Assembly: GCA_031213475.1 (NCBI GenBank)
Contig: JARUPZ010000030.1
Location: 2,787,371-2,851,370, forward strand
Length of the DNA: 64,000 nucleotides
Origin: Nereocystis luetkeana
Taxonomy: Eukaryota > Sar > Phaeophyceae > Laminariales > Laminariaceae
Direction of reading: 5' to 3'
How positions within the stretch are numbered: position 1 is the first letter of the stretch; each line of letters starts with the position of its first letter. Both the position numbers and the translations under genes were made by a program. Below the pieces are notes generated by a model. The model was not told where the DNA came from and ran no database searches. It saw only the letters and a program-made list of their open reading frames with translations. This document shows positions 43,266-54,595 of the stretch, in pieces.

Positions 43266-43704
43266 TGTGTGTGTGTGTGTTCTTCACATTAAACCGTTCT
43301 TTCTACCCGTCGACATCCAGCACAACCAGTGTCCGTGCCGATTCTTCCATCCTAGAAGAGATACAAGTTCTGTGGTCACAAAGCTACGCCACAGAGATAC
43401 TACGTTGCCACGTGTGCAGTGTGAACTGCAGTGGGCAATGCAAAGCCATGTCATCATACTAGATACGACAGGCACGACATACGCAATCTATGAAATAGTG
43501 AAACGAAAAGAAACAATCAAAGAGAAAACAAAAACAAGGTAGACAAGTCGAAAAAGAAAAAGAAGAAAAATGAAAGCAAAATCTAAGAGAAACAATCTGT
43601 CGTGCCCCCCCCCCCGCAGGCGAGGTGGCCTACACTTGAAAAAGAACGAGCTGGAAAAAAGAAGAAATAACAAAAGACACCACTGCTTGTGAACAGAGTA
43701 AGAC
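43266..43704 (-). mobile_element. LINE 3'-end fragment B
   Basis: Minus-strand LINE 3' UTR of about 440 bp. Its tail is the TG run at 43266-43280, followed by TTCTTCACATTAAACCG. It is 5'-truncated after GAACAGAGTAAGACA. With fragment I it forms a tail-to-tail inverted pair about 50 bp apart. Confidence 0.85.
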
Positions 43705-44771
43705 AATGCAAAGCAGTGAAACATCCTTTTTATTCTCAATACACGATGATTAACCCATGTATCCATGCGCTGACCTCAATAATAGTCACGTGCGATGCCA
43801 GTATAAAACTAAACAGCTGCTACATGCTCCTATACCTTCGCAACGGAACAAGACCACAACTTTCTTCACAAACAGACCCGAGGTCCACATGAGACATGTC
43901 GTCGCCTCCAACCCAGTCGGCAAGGGCGTTAGCGTGGTCTGCACCCTCGTGACTCTTGCAACACAGTTTGACTCGAGGCCGAGGTCTGTCGCGAAGTCCA
44001 CATGGGTGACAGTCCCCTACGAATTGCGCCGCTTTTCATTTTTTGCGAGAGCAGGCAAGACTGGGAAGTCCGTCGTGGGAACGGGACGAAGTTCATGGGT
44101 TGAAGAGAAGAACGATAGGATCGACTTCTGATCACTCCGTCGCTCCTTGAGTTTGCGCCGTCGGGTAGGCCTGTAGCTTGTCCCTTCAGCCGCCCTGCCA
44201 GTCAGCTCGCTGTCTTGGTCCGCGTCAGTGAACTCAGCATCGGCTTTGTACGCGAGGTGCTCAGCACGTTTGACATACCAAATATTCACGTCATCACAAG
44301 GGAGTAGCGGGGCGAACGTCCCTTTCGCACAGAAGGCGTGCCTCTCCTTTGGTCGGCGGCCGACGGGGCCTGGTATCTGAGTGTGGGAGTGGGTTTACAC
44401 CAGTACACCATCTGTGTGTGTAACCTATTAGTAGTGTGTACTTGATGGTGTGCCCTGCTGGTAAGTTAACTTCAAGTGTATTCCCGGCCCACAGACTTTT
44501 TTTTTCAAAAGAAGTGTCGAGGTCCAATCCATCTGAAGCCGAGCAGTTTTTCGACCGCCGTCGTGCAGGTTTTGCACTACTACTACTATATGCTATCTCC
44601 ACAGCTGGAGACGTGAAAAGTGGCTTTTTCGCCTATAATAATATCTCGCTTCAAAATCAATGAAAACAAAATAGTATTTTCTAGGAATATGCCCCTGGGC
44701 GAAATAAAAACACCGGTGCAGAAAAAAATGACAACTGTGTCGACCACCAAAATCGTAAACCACGTTTTGTC
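43705..44771. other. No recognised gene
   Basis: Frames on the minus strand at 44602-44294 and 44289-44017 and on the plus strand at 43757-44131 have no recognised motif. The segment lies between two LINE copies. Confidence 0.35.
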
Positions 44772-47700
44772 GTGTGTGTGTGTGTTCTTCACATTAAACC
44801 GTTCTTTCTACCCGTCGACATCCAGCACAACCAGTGTCCGTGCCGATTCTTCAATCCTAGAAGAGATACAAGTTCTGTGGTCACAAAGCTACGCCACAGA
44901 GATACTACGTTGCCACGTGTGCAGTGTGAACTGCAGTGGGCAATGCCAAGCCATGTCATCATACTAGATACGACAGGCACGACATACGCAATCTATGAAA
45001 TAGTGAAACGAAAAGAAACAATCAAAGAGAAAACAAAAACAAGGTAGACAAATCGAAAAAGAAAAAAGAAAAAAAATGAAAGCAAAATCTAAGAGAAACA
45101 ATCTGTCGTGCCCCCCCCCCCGCAGGCGAGGTGGCCAACACTTGAAAAAGAACGAGCTGGAAAAAAGAAGAAATAACAAAAAACACCACTGCTTGTGAAC
45201 AGAGTAAGACAAAGAACCAAGGAGAACGTAACAAGGAAAAATAACAAAGGGGAAATAACAGGCAGACCAAAGCCCAAAGCACCTTCCAGGTGGCGGCAGC
45301 AGCTTGTGGTACGAGTAGTATAGCCAGGTTCTCCCTGCTAATCCGCCTGGTACCTTGCTACCCAGACTGCCGTCTCCGCCCTGCGTTCGTCAACTATGCC
45401 CAGCCCCTTGGCGTCAGACAATACGAGCCGAGCAGAGCAGGTTCGTCTTCCAACCACGCCACATGGCTCCTTCAGTACGGCTTATCAATCAGAAAAGGAA
45501 GAGGAAGAGAAAAAAATGAAATGAAAATCACGGAGAGTCAGCGCAAGAAAGAAAAAAAAACAAAACTAAAAGAGAAGACAAGGAAAGACCACGTTCGAGC
45601 CAGCTGCACCAGTTGGTAGCACTAGTAGTATGGTCATATTCTACTTCCTAGTCGACTTGGTGCCTTGCTACCCTGTCTGCCATCTCCTTCCTACTTTCGT
45701 CTACCGCCGTTTCCCTTCTACCCCTCCTGTTCCCCCCCCTCTCCGCATTCCCTCGGTCGGGCTTTATGCCACTTCTCCTGTTGCCCCCTCCCCCCCCGTT
45801 CCCTTGGGCACCATCCACGGCGGATGCGCGGCGCTGTCTACTCATCTCAGCCTCAGCCTCGTGCCACCTCACCATGAACCGTTCGGCTGCTTCAAGGATC
45901 CCCCGGTACCACTTCCCCACCTTTTTGGCTGCAGTGGGCCACAACGCGGTCTCAACTCCAAACACCAAGGGGGCAACTTCCGTTGACCCTTCGGTGGCTC
46001 GGAACTCCCTAAGGTCTTCGACTATGCATCTATGCCAAGTCTTACACTGTCCGCCTGGTCTCGGGTTCTCCCCACCAGCTATCGTCCCGAGCATTACCCG
46101 ATTGGGTAATCGCTCCTTGCTTTGCCGTGCCACGCCCCCCGCAAAGAAGAGCCGCCGTTTACGAATGGTCGTTTCGATGCTCTCGCAACGTGTCATCTTG
46201 AGGGCCTTCGCGTACGAGAGGGTGGCATGGTCAGTATGAAGTCGGCGCTGGAAGCCAAACTCTCGCAACAGGACTTGGTGGTGAGCCGTTCGAAGCTTGG
46301 CAAAGTGTTCCGCTCTGAGGGTCCACGTCACGCACCCGTACAGCAGGGTCTCAATCACCTCGGCCTTCAGCATTCGGACTTTAAGGCTAAGGGGGGCGGT
46401 CGTCCTATCATACAACTCCGGGCCGAACCGTTTGAGGCATGCTCGCATGAGGCGGATCCGTCGGTCGATTTCGAGCGAGAGGTCAGCGTTTTCGTGGATA
46501 ACGCCGCCTAGGTATAAGAACTGGGTCGTCTGCTTATACCTCTGACCTGCCGCTTCGATGACGAGCGGTGGTGCGAGGGTTGTCCGGTCTGGTGTTTGTA
46601 GGAGCATTGTCTCAGTCTTCTTTTCCGACACCGTGAGGCCTGCTGCTTCGAAGACAGTCACGATGACTGTCATCATTTTCACGAGCCCTTCAGCCGACTT
46701 CGAGACAATTCCTGCATCGTCGGCGTACAACATGCCCCATACAGACCTTCGCACGCACGCCAATGGCTCCTCCTTCCCTGTTCGAACTACTCCAGCTTCC
46801 CAGAGTTGGACCAAATCCCTTACAATGGCTTCGTCTTGGCTGAAGCGTACTAGTACGACGTGTAACGCAGCAGCGAAGAACACGTTGAACAGTAACGGTG
46901 ATAGTACACAGCCTTGCCGCAGCCCCTGCGTGACATCAAACCATTCCGAGAGCTCGCCGTCATCAGTACGCACGCGAGCCCGCATGCCATCGTGGAAATT
47001 ACGGATAATACTCAGCATCTTGGTTGGTACGCCAAAGCGTGTGAGTACCTTCCATAACAGCTCTCGGTCGACAGAGTCGTACGCTTTCTGCAGATCGATG
47101 AAGCACACGTATAAGGGGATTTTCCTCTGTCGTCCGAGCTCTTGCAGCCGGCGCACGACGAACAACATATCAATCGTTGATCGTGCGGGGCGGAAGCCGC
47201 ACTGTTCCTCGGGGAGTAGTTCCTCGGTCTCGCAGTAGTTGCTGAGGCGGGACGCGACGATTTTCAACAACACTTTGCCTGCGTGGGCAACAAGCGAAAT
47301 CCCTCTATAGTTGTTGCAGTCAGTTCGATCCTTCTTTTTGTGAAGGACCTTGATGATCGCATCTTTCCATTGCTGAGGGACTTCTCCTGTTAACCAAACA
47401 TTGACAAGGATGTTGTGAAAGCGCTGGGCGAATGCCGGGTGGTCGAGTTTTAGGAGTTCGACCGGGAGACCATCTGGCCCGACAGCTTTCCAATTCGACA
47501 TCCCCTTGAGTGCTTCGGTCATCTCGTCTATGGATGGTTCATCTTCAAGCGACTGTTTAGGCGGTCGCGGTGGCAAGAGGTCGATGATCGTGGGATCGAG
47601 TTTCAGCGACTTCGTGTTCAAGAGTTTGTGGTAAAACCCCGCCCATCGTTCACGAATTCGCACCTTATCCCGTAGGATCGTGCCATCCTCGTCCCTAATG

Positions 47701-49555
47701 AACTGTTCGCTCCTCGCTTTAGTCCCTTCCAATCCTACCGTACTCTTAAGGTGCTTGTAAAAGCCTCTTTGGTCGTTGTTCGCTAGGAGTCGTTCGGTTT
47801 CGGCGAGGTACGCTTCGAAGTACGTATGCAGTCCTGCGGCAATCACCTTCTGCAGGTTCGCACACGCAGATCTCAGGGTCTTCCACGCGGTTCTGTCCCG
47901 GGGGTGGGCACGCAAGAATTGTCGTGCATCCTCCCTCGCTGTCCATGCTGGCATGAATGCGGCCAAGGTTTCGGCAGACTCACACCATCCATGTCTGCGG
48001 TGGCGACGTGCAGGGGGTGGTACCTCTTTTTCGACCGCATCAATAACAGCCGTAGTGAAAATCTCAACCATACCAGACGTATTACGGGGCTGGATAGGCT
48101 GGTTGAGAGTGGAGATGATCCTGGAGACTACTCGTTCACGACAATTTCCATCGGACATAAAAAGCTGCCTGTCGAACTCTCGGCGTATCGTCGGTCTACG
48201 TATTTGTCTGTTGGGCGCAAAATGACCACTGAGTCGGACTTTGATATACAAGATGTTGTGGTCTGAGTCAGCCTTAGCTGGGGCAGGAGGCTGTGGGACG
48301 ACTTTCGCATCTTGTACTCTAGGTCGATGGACTTGACGGGTTAGGATGTAGTCAATCCGCTTACGGTCATTCGGGCCGGTGCCGTTGTAAGTATGCGATA
48401 TCCCACCCTTGCGCGTGCTGAAAAACGTGTTGGTGAGAGCCAACTTGCAATTGGTGGCGAACGACAGGAGCCGTCTGCCATTATCGTTACGAACATCACG
48501 TCCATACGCTCCCAGCACTCTGCTTTCATCATCACCGCACCCTTCCTTCCTCTGTCCAGTTCGCGCGTTGGCATCCATCAGTACAAACAGACACTCTTTC
48601 GTCGGGATTTTTTCCACCAAGTACTCCAGCTTCTGCCAGAAAATACGTTTCAGTTCGGCGTCCTTGGTACAATCAGTTGGAGCATACGCAACGACGAAAT
48701 TGACTGCCTCGCATTTGCCAGCCAGCTCAAAGCGCACAGACATTAGCCGCTCGTCAACGAACTGATGAGTATACACAGACTTACTGCACAACGATTCCTT
48801 GACAGCTAGGCCTACTCCGTACAGCCCTTGCCTGGTGGCTGTTGTTTCCTGTCCTGAACAGAAAACACGATACCCTGCCGCACGGAACGTCGTGCTGCCG
48901 GACCTCCGAGTTTCTTGCAGGCCAATGAAGTCACAGCCGAGTTGCCGTCCCTTCGCCAGTACCCGCTCGTCATGTCCGTACCCGTTCTTCCCCTTTACAG
49001 CCAGGGTGCGCACATTGTAGGTCGCTACCGTCATAAGTGCCTCCTTCTGTCTCTTACGAGCCTCGCGTGCTGCTTTCTTTGCCAGCCGACGTGAGGCTCG
49101 TCCCCGCCTTCTTTTTTTCTTTTTTTGTTTCTTTTTTTTCTCTATGGCGAAAGTGGCTCTCCGTTTCGTAGCCCGGTACGCGCCTTGGTTTCCGTTGGCT
49201 GGGTGCAGCCGTCCCAACCCACGCCGACAATCCCATCCTTCCTGTCGTGCATGCATACCCACGCTGTGGCCAGCCTCTCCACTCCACCGGCTGCCCACGT
49301 AGCGCTCTCTGCTGTGGTGATGTACCCGTCCCGCCTGAGGGATGAACTCCTCGGCGTCGGGGTTAAGAAGAAAAAACATCACCACCACCCCACGCGGTCC
49401 TTAAAGCGAGCAGGCCACCAGCCGGACCGCGCAAGGTTCCCTACCTACGTAGTCCGAAGCTCGATGTTCGTGTGACTGTCGCTAGACCGCTGCAGGTCCT
49501 GGCAGACTTCCTCGGCCCACCCCAAGGACGGGGCAGGCCGAAGCAGGTCGTAAAA
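44772..49555 (-). mobile_element. Full-length LINE (non-LTR retrotransposon), copy C
   Basis: About 4.8 kb. The 5' end near 49540 is shared with copy G (GGGGCAGGCCGAAGC). One long ORF is followed by a 3' UTR of about 875 bp that ends in a TG/CA simple-repeat tail (44772-44784). No separate ORF1 is visible. A single ORF with endonuclease and RT plus a simple-repeat tail is like RTE-type organisation; clade assignment would need a phylogeny. Clear target-site duplications were not found. Confidence 0.9.
45648..49388 (-). CDS. LINE endonuclease/reverse transcriptase polyprotein, intact
   Basis: A 1246-residue uninterrupted frame. Residues 1-118 include a Lys/Arg-rich stretch (83-115) that may bind RNA or act as nuclear signal; Met119 (49034) is an alternative start. 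Residues about 119-385 are an APE-type endonuclease: YNVRTL at 124, LQET with catalytic Glu159, AYAPTD, MDANARTG with Asp272, DYIL with Asp346 and SDHN with Asp376-His377. The reverse transcriptase spans about 600-920, with NYRGISL, CGFRPARST, FIDLQKAYD (Asp765), GLRQGCVLSPLLFN and YADD at 888-891. The C-terminal part has RRLFFAGGVARQSKERLPNR and GGQCKTWHRCIVEDL, usual after RT in many LINEs. Such proteins nick chromosomal DNA and reverse-transcribe their own RNA at the nick. All key residues are present, so the copy may be active or recently so. Confidence 0.9.
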   Translation of the reverse strand: MVVMFFLLNPDAEEFIPQAGRVHHHSRERYVGSRWSGEAGHSVGMHARQEGWDCRRGLGRLHPANGNQGAYRATKRRATFAIEKKKKQKKKKRRRGRASRRLAKKAAREARKRQKEALMTVATYNVRTLAVKGKNGYGHDERVLAKGRQLGCDFIGLQETRRSGSTTFRAAGYRVFCSGQETTATRQGLYGVGLAVKESLCSKSVYTHQFVDERLMSVRFELAGKCEAVNFVVAYAPTDCTKDAELKRIFWQKLEYLVEKIPTKECLFVLMDANARTGQRKEGCGDDESRVLGAYGRDVRNDNGRRLLSFATNCKLALTNTFFSTRKGGISHTYNGTGPNDRKRIDYILTRQVHRPRVQDAKVVPQPPAPAKADSDHNILYIKVRLSGHFAPNRQIRRPTIRREFDRQLFMSDGNCRERVVSRIISTLNQPIQPRNTSGMVEIFTTAVIDAVEKEVPPPARRHRRHGWCESAETLAAFMPAWTAREDARQFLRAHPRDRTAWKTLRSACANLQKVIAAGLHTYFEAYLAETERLLANNDQRGFYKHLKSTVGLEGTKARSEQFIRDEDGTILRDKVRIRERWAGFYHKLLNTKSLKLDPTIIDLLPPRPPKQSLEDEPSIDEMTEALKGMSNWKAVGPDGLPVELLKLDHPAFAQRFHNILVNVWLTGEVPQQWKDAIIKVLHKKKDRTDCNNYRGISLVAHAGKVLLKIVASRLSNYCETEELLPEEQCGFRPARSTIDMLFVVRRLQELGRQRKIPLYVCFIDLQKAYDSVDRELLWKVLTRFGVPTKMLSIIRNFHDGMRARVRTDDGELSEWFDVTQGLRQGCVLSPLLFNVFFAAALHVVLVRFSQDEAIVRDLVQLWEAGVVRTGKEEPLACVRRSVWGMLYADDAGIVSKSAEGLVKMMTVIVTVFEAAGLTVSEKKTETMLLQTPDRTTLAPPLVIEAAGQRYKQTTQFLYLGGVIHENADLSLEIDRRIRLMRACLKRFGPELYDRTTAPLSLKVRMLKAEVIETLLYGCVTWTLRAEHFAKLRTAHHQVLLREFGFQRRLHTDHATLSYAKALKMTRCESIETTIRKRRLFFAGGVARQSKERLPNRVMLGTIAGGENPRPGGQCKTWHRCIVEDLREFRATEGSTEVAPLVFGVETALWPTAAKKVGKWYRGILEAAERFMVRWHEAEAEMSRQRRASAVDGAQGNGGGGGNRRSGIKPDRGNAERGGNRRGRRETAVDESRKEMADRVARHQVD

Positions 49556-49618
49556 ACAAATTACTCCGACGCAACGAGGAAGACAATAAATAAATCGGAA
49601 AAAATGGTTCGATCCGTC

Positions 49619-49711
49619 TTAACCCTTTTAGAACTGCAGTCTCATTTTGGGGGCAATCCACTCAAATTTTAAGTAGTTTGTCCCCAAATCGGGACTGCGG
49701 TTCTAAAAGGG
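49619..49711. mobile_element. Family D MITE, copy D1
   Basis: Hairpin element of about 90 bp. TTAA-CCCTTTTAGAACTGCAGT at the left pairs with ACTGCGGTTCTAAAAGGG at the right. TTAA remains at the left end only. It matches D2 at 56899-56991. Confidence 0.8.
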
Positions 49712-49714
49712 CTT

Positions 49715-49995
49715 TCGGGCAACACGTTTTTACGTCTTCTTTAGTAACCACCTCAAAACAATTCATTACGATCGATGTCGCCTTTCTGGGAACACTGTTC
49801 TGTCTGGACCATACGACACGTACCTGTGCGCTATGCTGCTGCTTCTGCTTGCTGCTGCTGAGTTGCCCGCACCAACGTATTCGCCGGTGCTTCGTACTAC
49901 TGTCGTTTTGCTCGATGGACTGCTGCACCTCCACTAACCGTTTTATGGTGGCTCTCTGCATACGAAGTACATAGCAGTACGGGCGCCCAGTATCT
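49715..49995. other. No gene seen
   Basis: Short spacer of about 280 bp between a family D element and LINE copy E, with no recognised feature. Confidence 0.4.
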
Positions 49996-49996
49996 C

Positions 49997-52900
49997 CCAA
50001 CAGGACTTGGTGGTGAGCCGTTCGAAGCTTGGCAAAGTGTTCCGCTCAGAGGGTCCACGTCACACACCCGTACAGTAGGGTCTCAATCACCTCGGCCTTC
50101 AGCATTCTGACGTTGAGGCTAAGGGGGGCGGTCGTCCTATCATACAACTCCGGGACGAACCGTTTGAGGCATGCTCGCATGAGGCGGATCCGTCGGTCGA
50201 TTTCGAGTGAGAGGTCAGCATTTTCGTGGATAATGCCGCCTAGGTATAAGAACTGGGTCGTCTGCTTATTATACCTCTGGCCTGCCGCTTCGATGACGAG
50301 CGGTGATGCGAGGGTTGTCTGGTCTGGTGTTTGTAGGAGCATTGTCTCTGTCTTATTTTCCGACACCGTGAGGCCTGCTGCTTCGAAGACAGTCCCGATG
50401 ACTGTCATCATTTTCACGAGCCCTTCAGCCGACTTCGAGACAATTCCAGCATCATCGGCGTACAACATGCCCCATACAGCCCTTCGCACGCACGTCAATG
50501 GCTCCTGCTTCTCTCTTCGAACTACTCCAGCATCACTGAGTTGGACCAAATCCCTTGCGATGGCTTCGTCTTGGCTGAAGCGTACTATTTATAGTACGAC
50601 TAGTAACGCAGCAGCGAAGAATACGTTGAACAGTAACGGTGATCGTACACAGCCTTGCCGCAGCCCCTGCGTGACAGCAAACCATTCCAAGTTCTGGCCG
50701 TCATCAGTACGCACGCGAGCCCGCATGCCATCGTGGAAATTACGGATAATTCTCAGCATGTTGGTTGGTACGACAAAGCGTGTGAGTACCTTCAATGAGA
50801 GCTCTCAGTCGACAGAGTCGTATGCTTTCTGCAGATCAGTGAAGCACACGTTCAAGGGGGTTTTACTCTGTCGTCCGAGCTCTTGCAACCGGCACAACGA
50901 CGAACAACATAGCAATAGTTAATCGTGCGGGGCGGAAGCCGCACTGTTCCTCGGGGAGTAGTTCCTCGGTCTCGCAGTAGTTGCTGAGGCGGGAGGCGAC
51001 GATTTTCAACAAAACTTTGCCTGCGTGGGCAACAAGTGAAACCCCTCTTTCGTTGTAGCAGTCAGTTCTGTCCTTTTTTTGAAGGGCCTTGATGATCGCA
51101 TCTTTCCATTGCTGGGGGACTTCTCCTGTTTACCAAACATTGACTAGGATGTTGTGAACGCACTGAGCGAATGCCGGGTGGTCGATGCTTAGGAAATCGG
51201 TCGGGAGACCCTCTGGCCAGACAGCTTTCCAATTTGACATATATATTCTGTCATCTCGTCCATGGATGGTTCATCTTCAAGCGACAGTTTAGGCGGTCGC
51301 AGTGGCAAGAGGTCGATGATCGTGTGTGTGTTCTTTACATTAAACCTTTCTTTCTACCCGTCGAGATCCAGCACAACCAGTGTCCGTGCCGATTCTCCAA
51401 TCCTAGAAGAGATACAAGTTATGTGGTCACAAAGCTACGCCACAGAGATACTACGTTGCCACGTGTGCAGTATGCACTACAGTGGGCACTGCAAAGCCAT
51501 GTCATCATACTAGATACGACAGGCACGACATACACAATCTATGAAATAGTGAAACGAAAAGAAACAATCAAAGAGAAAACAAAAACAAAGTAGGCAAATC
51601 GAAAGAGAAAAAGAAGGAAAAATGAAAGCAAAAACTAGAAGAAACAATCTGTCGTGCCCCCCCCTCGCAGGCGAAGTGGCCAACACTTGAAAAAGAACGA
51701 GCTGGAAAAAAGAAAAAAAAGAACGAAAACACCACTGCTTGTAAACAGAGTAAGACAAAGCACCAAGGAAAAATAACAAAGGGGAAACAACAGGCAGACC
51801 AAAGCCCATCGCACCTTCCAGGTGGCAGCAGCAGCAGTTTGTGGTACGAGTAGTATAGCCAGGTTCTCCCCGCTAATCCGCCTGGTACCTTGCTACCCAG
51901 ACTGCCGTCTCCGCCCTGCGTTCGTCAACTATGCCCAGCCCCTTGGCGTCAGACAATACGAAACGAGCAGAGCAGGTTCGTCTTCCAACCACGCCACACG
52001 GCTCCTTCAGTACGGCTTATCAATCAGAAAAAGAAAAGAAGAAAAAAAAATGAAAATCTCGGAGAGTCAGCGCGAAAAAAGAAAAGAAAAAAGAGAAGAC
52101 AAGGGAAGACCACGTTCGAACCAGCTGCACCAGTTGGTAGCACTAGTAGAATGGTCCTGTTCTAGTTCCTAGTCGGCCTGGTGCCTTGCTACCCTGTCTG
52201 CCATCTCCTTCCTACTTTCGTCCACCGCCGTTTCCCTTCTACTCCTCCTGTTCCCCCCCCTCTCCGCATTCCCTTGGTCGGGCTTTCTGCCCCTTCTCCT
52301 GTTGCCTCCTCCACCCCCGTTCCCTTGGACACCGTCCACGGCGGATGCGCGGCGCTGCCTACTCATCTCAGCCTCAGCTTCGTGCGACCTCACCATGAAC
52401 CGTTCGGCTGCTTCGTGGGATCGAGTTTCAGCGACTTCGTGTTCAAGATTTTGTGGTAAAACCCCGCCCATCGTTCACGAATTCACACCTTATCGCGTAA
52501 GAGCGTGGCATCCTCGTCCCTAGTGAACTGTTCGCTCCTCGCTTTAGTCCCTTCCAATCCCACCACTTGTAAAAGCCTCTCTGGTCGTTGTTCGCTAGGA
52601 GTCGTTCGATTTCGGCAAGGTACGCTCCGAAGTACGCATGCAGGCCTGCGGCAATCACCTTCTGCAGGTTCGTACAGGTAGATCTCAGTGTCTTCCACGC
52701 GGTTCTATCCCGGGGGTGGGCACGCAAGAATTGTCGTGCATCCTCCCTCACTGTCCATGCTGGTATGAATGCGGCCAAGGTTTCGGCAGACTTACACCAT
52801 CCATGTCTGCGGTGGCGACGTGCGGGGGGTGGTACCTCCTTTTCGGTCGCATCAATAATAGCCGTAGTGAAAAACTCAACCATATCAGACATATTACGGG

Positions 52901-53262
52901 GCTGGATAGGTTGGTTGAGAGTGGAAAGTACCCTGGCGACTACTCGTTCATGGCACTTTCCATCGGACATAAAAAGCTGCCTGTCGAACTCTCGGTGTTT
53001 TGTCGGTCTACGTAGTTGTCTGTTGGGCGCAAAGTGACCACCGAGTCGGACTTTGATATACAAGATGTTGTGGTCTGAGTCAGCGTTAGCTAGGGCAGGA
53101 GGCTGTAGGACGACTGCAACAACTTGTACTTTAGGCCGATGGACTTGACGGGTTAGGATGTAGTCGATCCGCTTCCGGTCATTCGGGCTGGTGCCGTTGT
53201 GTGTATGCGATATCCCACCCTTGCGCGTGCTGAAAATCGTTTCGGTGAGATCTGTTTGTTTC
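49997..53262 (-). mobile_element. LINE copy E, truncated at both ends and split by nested LINE D
   Basis: The minus strand corresponds to intact-LINE positions 46268 to about 48432. The 3' part (49997-51323) covers RT with MLYADDAGIVSKSAEGLVKM and several stops. The sequence breaks at GATCGTG (51323) and resumes at GTGGGATCGAG (52415), which are adjacent in the intact LINE (47586-47597). The 5' part (to 53262) includes the end of the endonuclease (NILYIKVRLGGHFAPN). The copy is a pseudogene. Confidence 0.9.
51324..52414 (-). mobile_element. LINE copy D, 5'-truncated, nested in copy E
   Basis: The 3' tail (GTGTGTGTG) lies at 51322-51330, the 3' UTR runs to about 52165, and the last coding part (to MVRSHEAEAEMSRQRRASAV) ends by 5' truncation at 52414. 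TCGTG is present at both junctions, consistent with a short target duplication. About 1.09 kb. It is younger than its host copy. Confidence 0.9.
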
Positions 53263-53264
53263 AT

Positions 53265-53745
53265 TAAAGCTCTTTTGTTTTTTCGTTTTTTTCCCCCTTT
53301 TGGACCGGCTGTAATAAACCAGGGTACGAGTTGCCGGTATAAGTTATACCAGTATCACCCCGTGTATATCCATGGTACACGGCATTATAAGATACCAGCT
53401 ATTCGAAGGATCTGCGAACAATATAACAATGTGTGTTCTTTACATTAAACCGTTCTTCCTTCTTCTTCTGGAGAACGAACGGTTTGTCGTGAAGATCCCA
53501 CAAACAACGTATTTCGACCTAGGTATGGCGTGTGCATGTAATGTGCTGCTTGTCGTACGGGCAGGGCATCGCATATTCTACTCTCCTTTACCTAGTAAAT
53601 TCTCACCGTGTACCTGGCACGAGCCGTCGTAGAGTTCCGTGGCCACAGAGGTTGTTGTGTAACGCTGTGGGGCTAATACAATCAGTACTGACACGAGGTG
53701 GGTGTGCTGGATGTCGACGGATAGAAGAACGCACAGGGCACCTCG
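53265..53745. other. No gene; fragments of LINE 3' end
   Basis: Short LINE-like pieces GTGTTCTTTACATTAAACCG (about 53431) and GTGCTGGATGTCGACGGATA (about 53706) lie in otherwise unrecognised DNA. Confidence 0.45.
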
Positions 53746-53747
53746 TT

Positions 53748-53997
53748 TTAGGCTCATTCTTATCGGAGTGCGTTTTTTCCAATTTTTTCAAAGTTTGGAA
53801 ATAATAAGAGCTGGTATGTATCAATTTACGGAGGGATTCTGTCACTGTTCGTGAAATTCTCCAGAAGAAGCTTAAAATATCTATCAAGTTCGTTAACCTT
53901 CCAATATTTGGGAAAAAAACAGGAAAATATGAACAAATTGCGCGAAAAAAACGTCGAAAAATTGTAAAAACAAACTCTCCGATAAGAATGACCCTTA
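53748..53997 (+). mobile_element. Family C MITE, copy C3
   Basis: The element 53751-53994 (244 bp) starts GGCTCATTCTTATCGGAG and ends CTCCGATAAGAATGACC. TTA flanks both sides (53748-53750 and 53995-53997). The interior is shared with C1 and C2. Confidence 0.85.
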
Positions 53998-53999
53998 CT

Positions 54000-54564
54000 C
54001 AGACTCTACGGTCCTTGTAGCAGAAATTTCCTCGCACGTTGCAACCGCGGAGCTGCTCACTGGGTCCAGCCCACTGCAGCATTGTTACTCTCAGCTCTGC
54101 CCCCAACAAATATATATACGATTTTTAGGTATCCATATCCTGGAATAACTCTTAGGCGTGCAACAGCGCCGCCGTGTGTCCAGGTAAGCGGGTGTATATG
54201 TATGCATTCTTTGCCGGAACCCCAAGAGAGAGGGGTGTTCGGGCAGATAGATATAGGCTTCATCCAAAAGCGTGGTTCTTGATTGCGCCTGCGTCATCTG
54301 CTGTGAACACCGTTGACAAGTAAGCTCCCGATTGGTTTTTGTCCCGCTCGATGGGATTCTATCATCCGATACATCTTCCTGTGGGTTATAGGTCCTCGTC
54401 ACCATCAACCTACCTCATCACCTGCCTGCCGGTACGCTGACTCCGCGAGGGATCCATGTGGTGAGAGGGATGTCATATTATAGTCTTGAACTGCGCCACA
54501 ACATGCGAAGAGATTCCCTTCGCTACGCTCCATCTATCTGACACAGCCCGGAGCAGCGGCCATC

Positions 54565-54595
<31 letters not shown>

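Noticed and set aside
46558-47238. Plus-strand 226-codon frame opposite the LINE ORF
   Set aside because: It is the complement of the RT domain; the minus strand carries all catalytic motifs.
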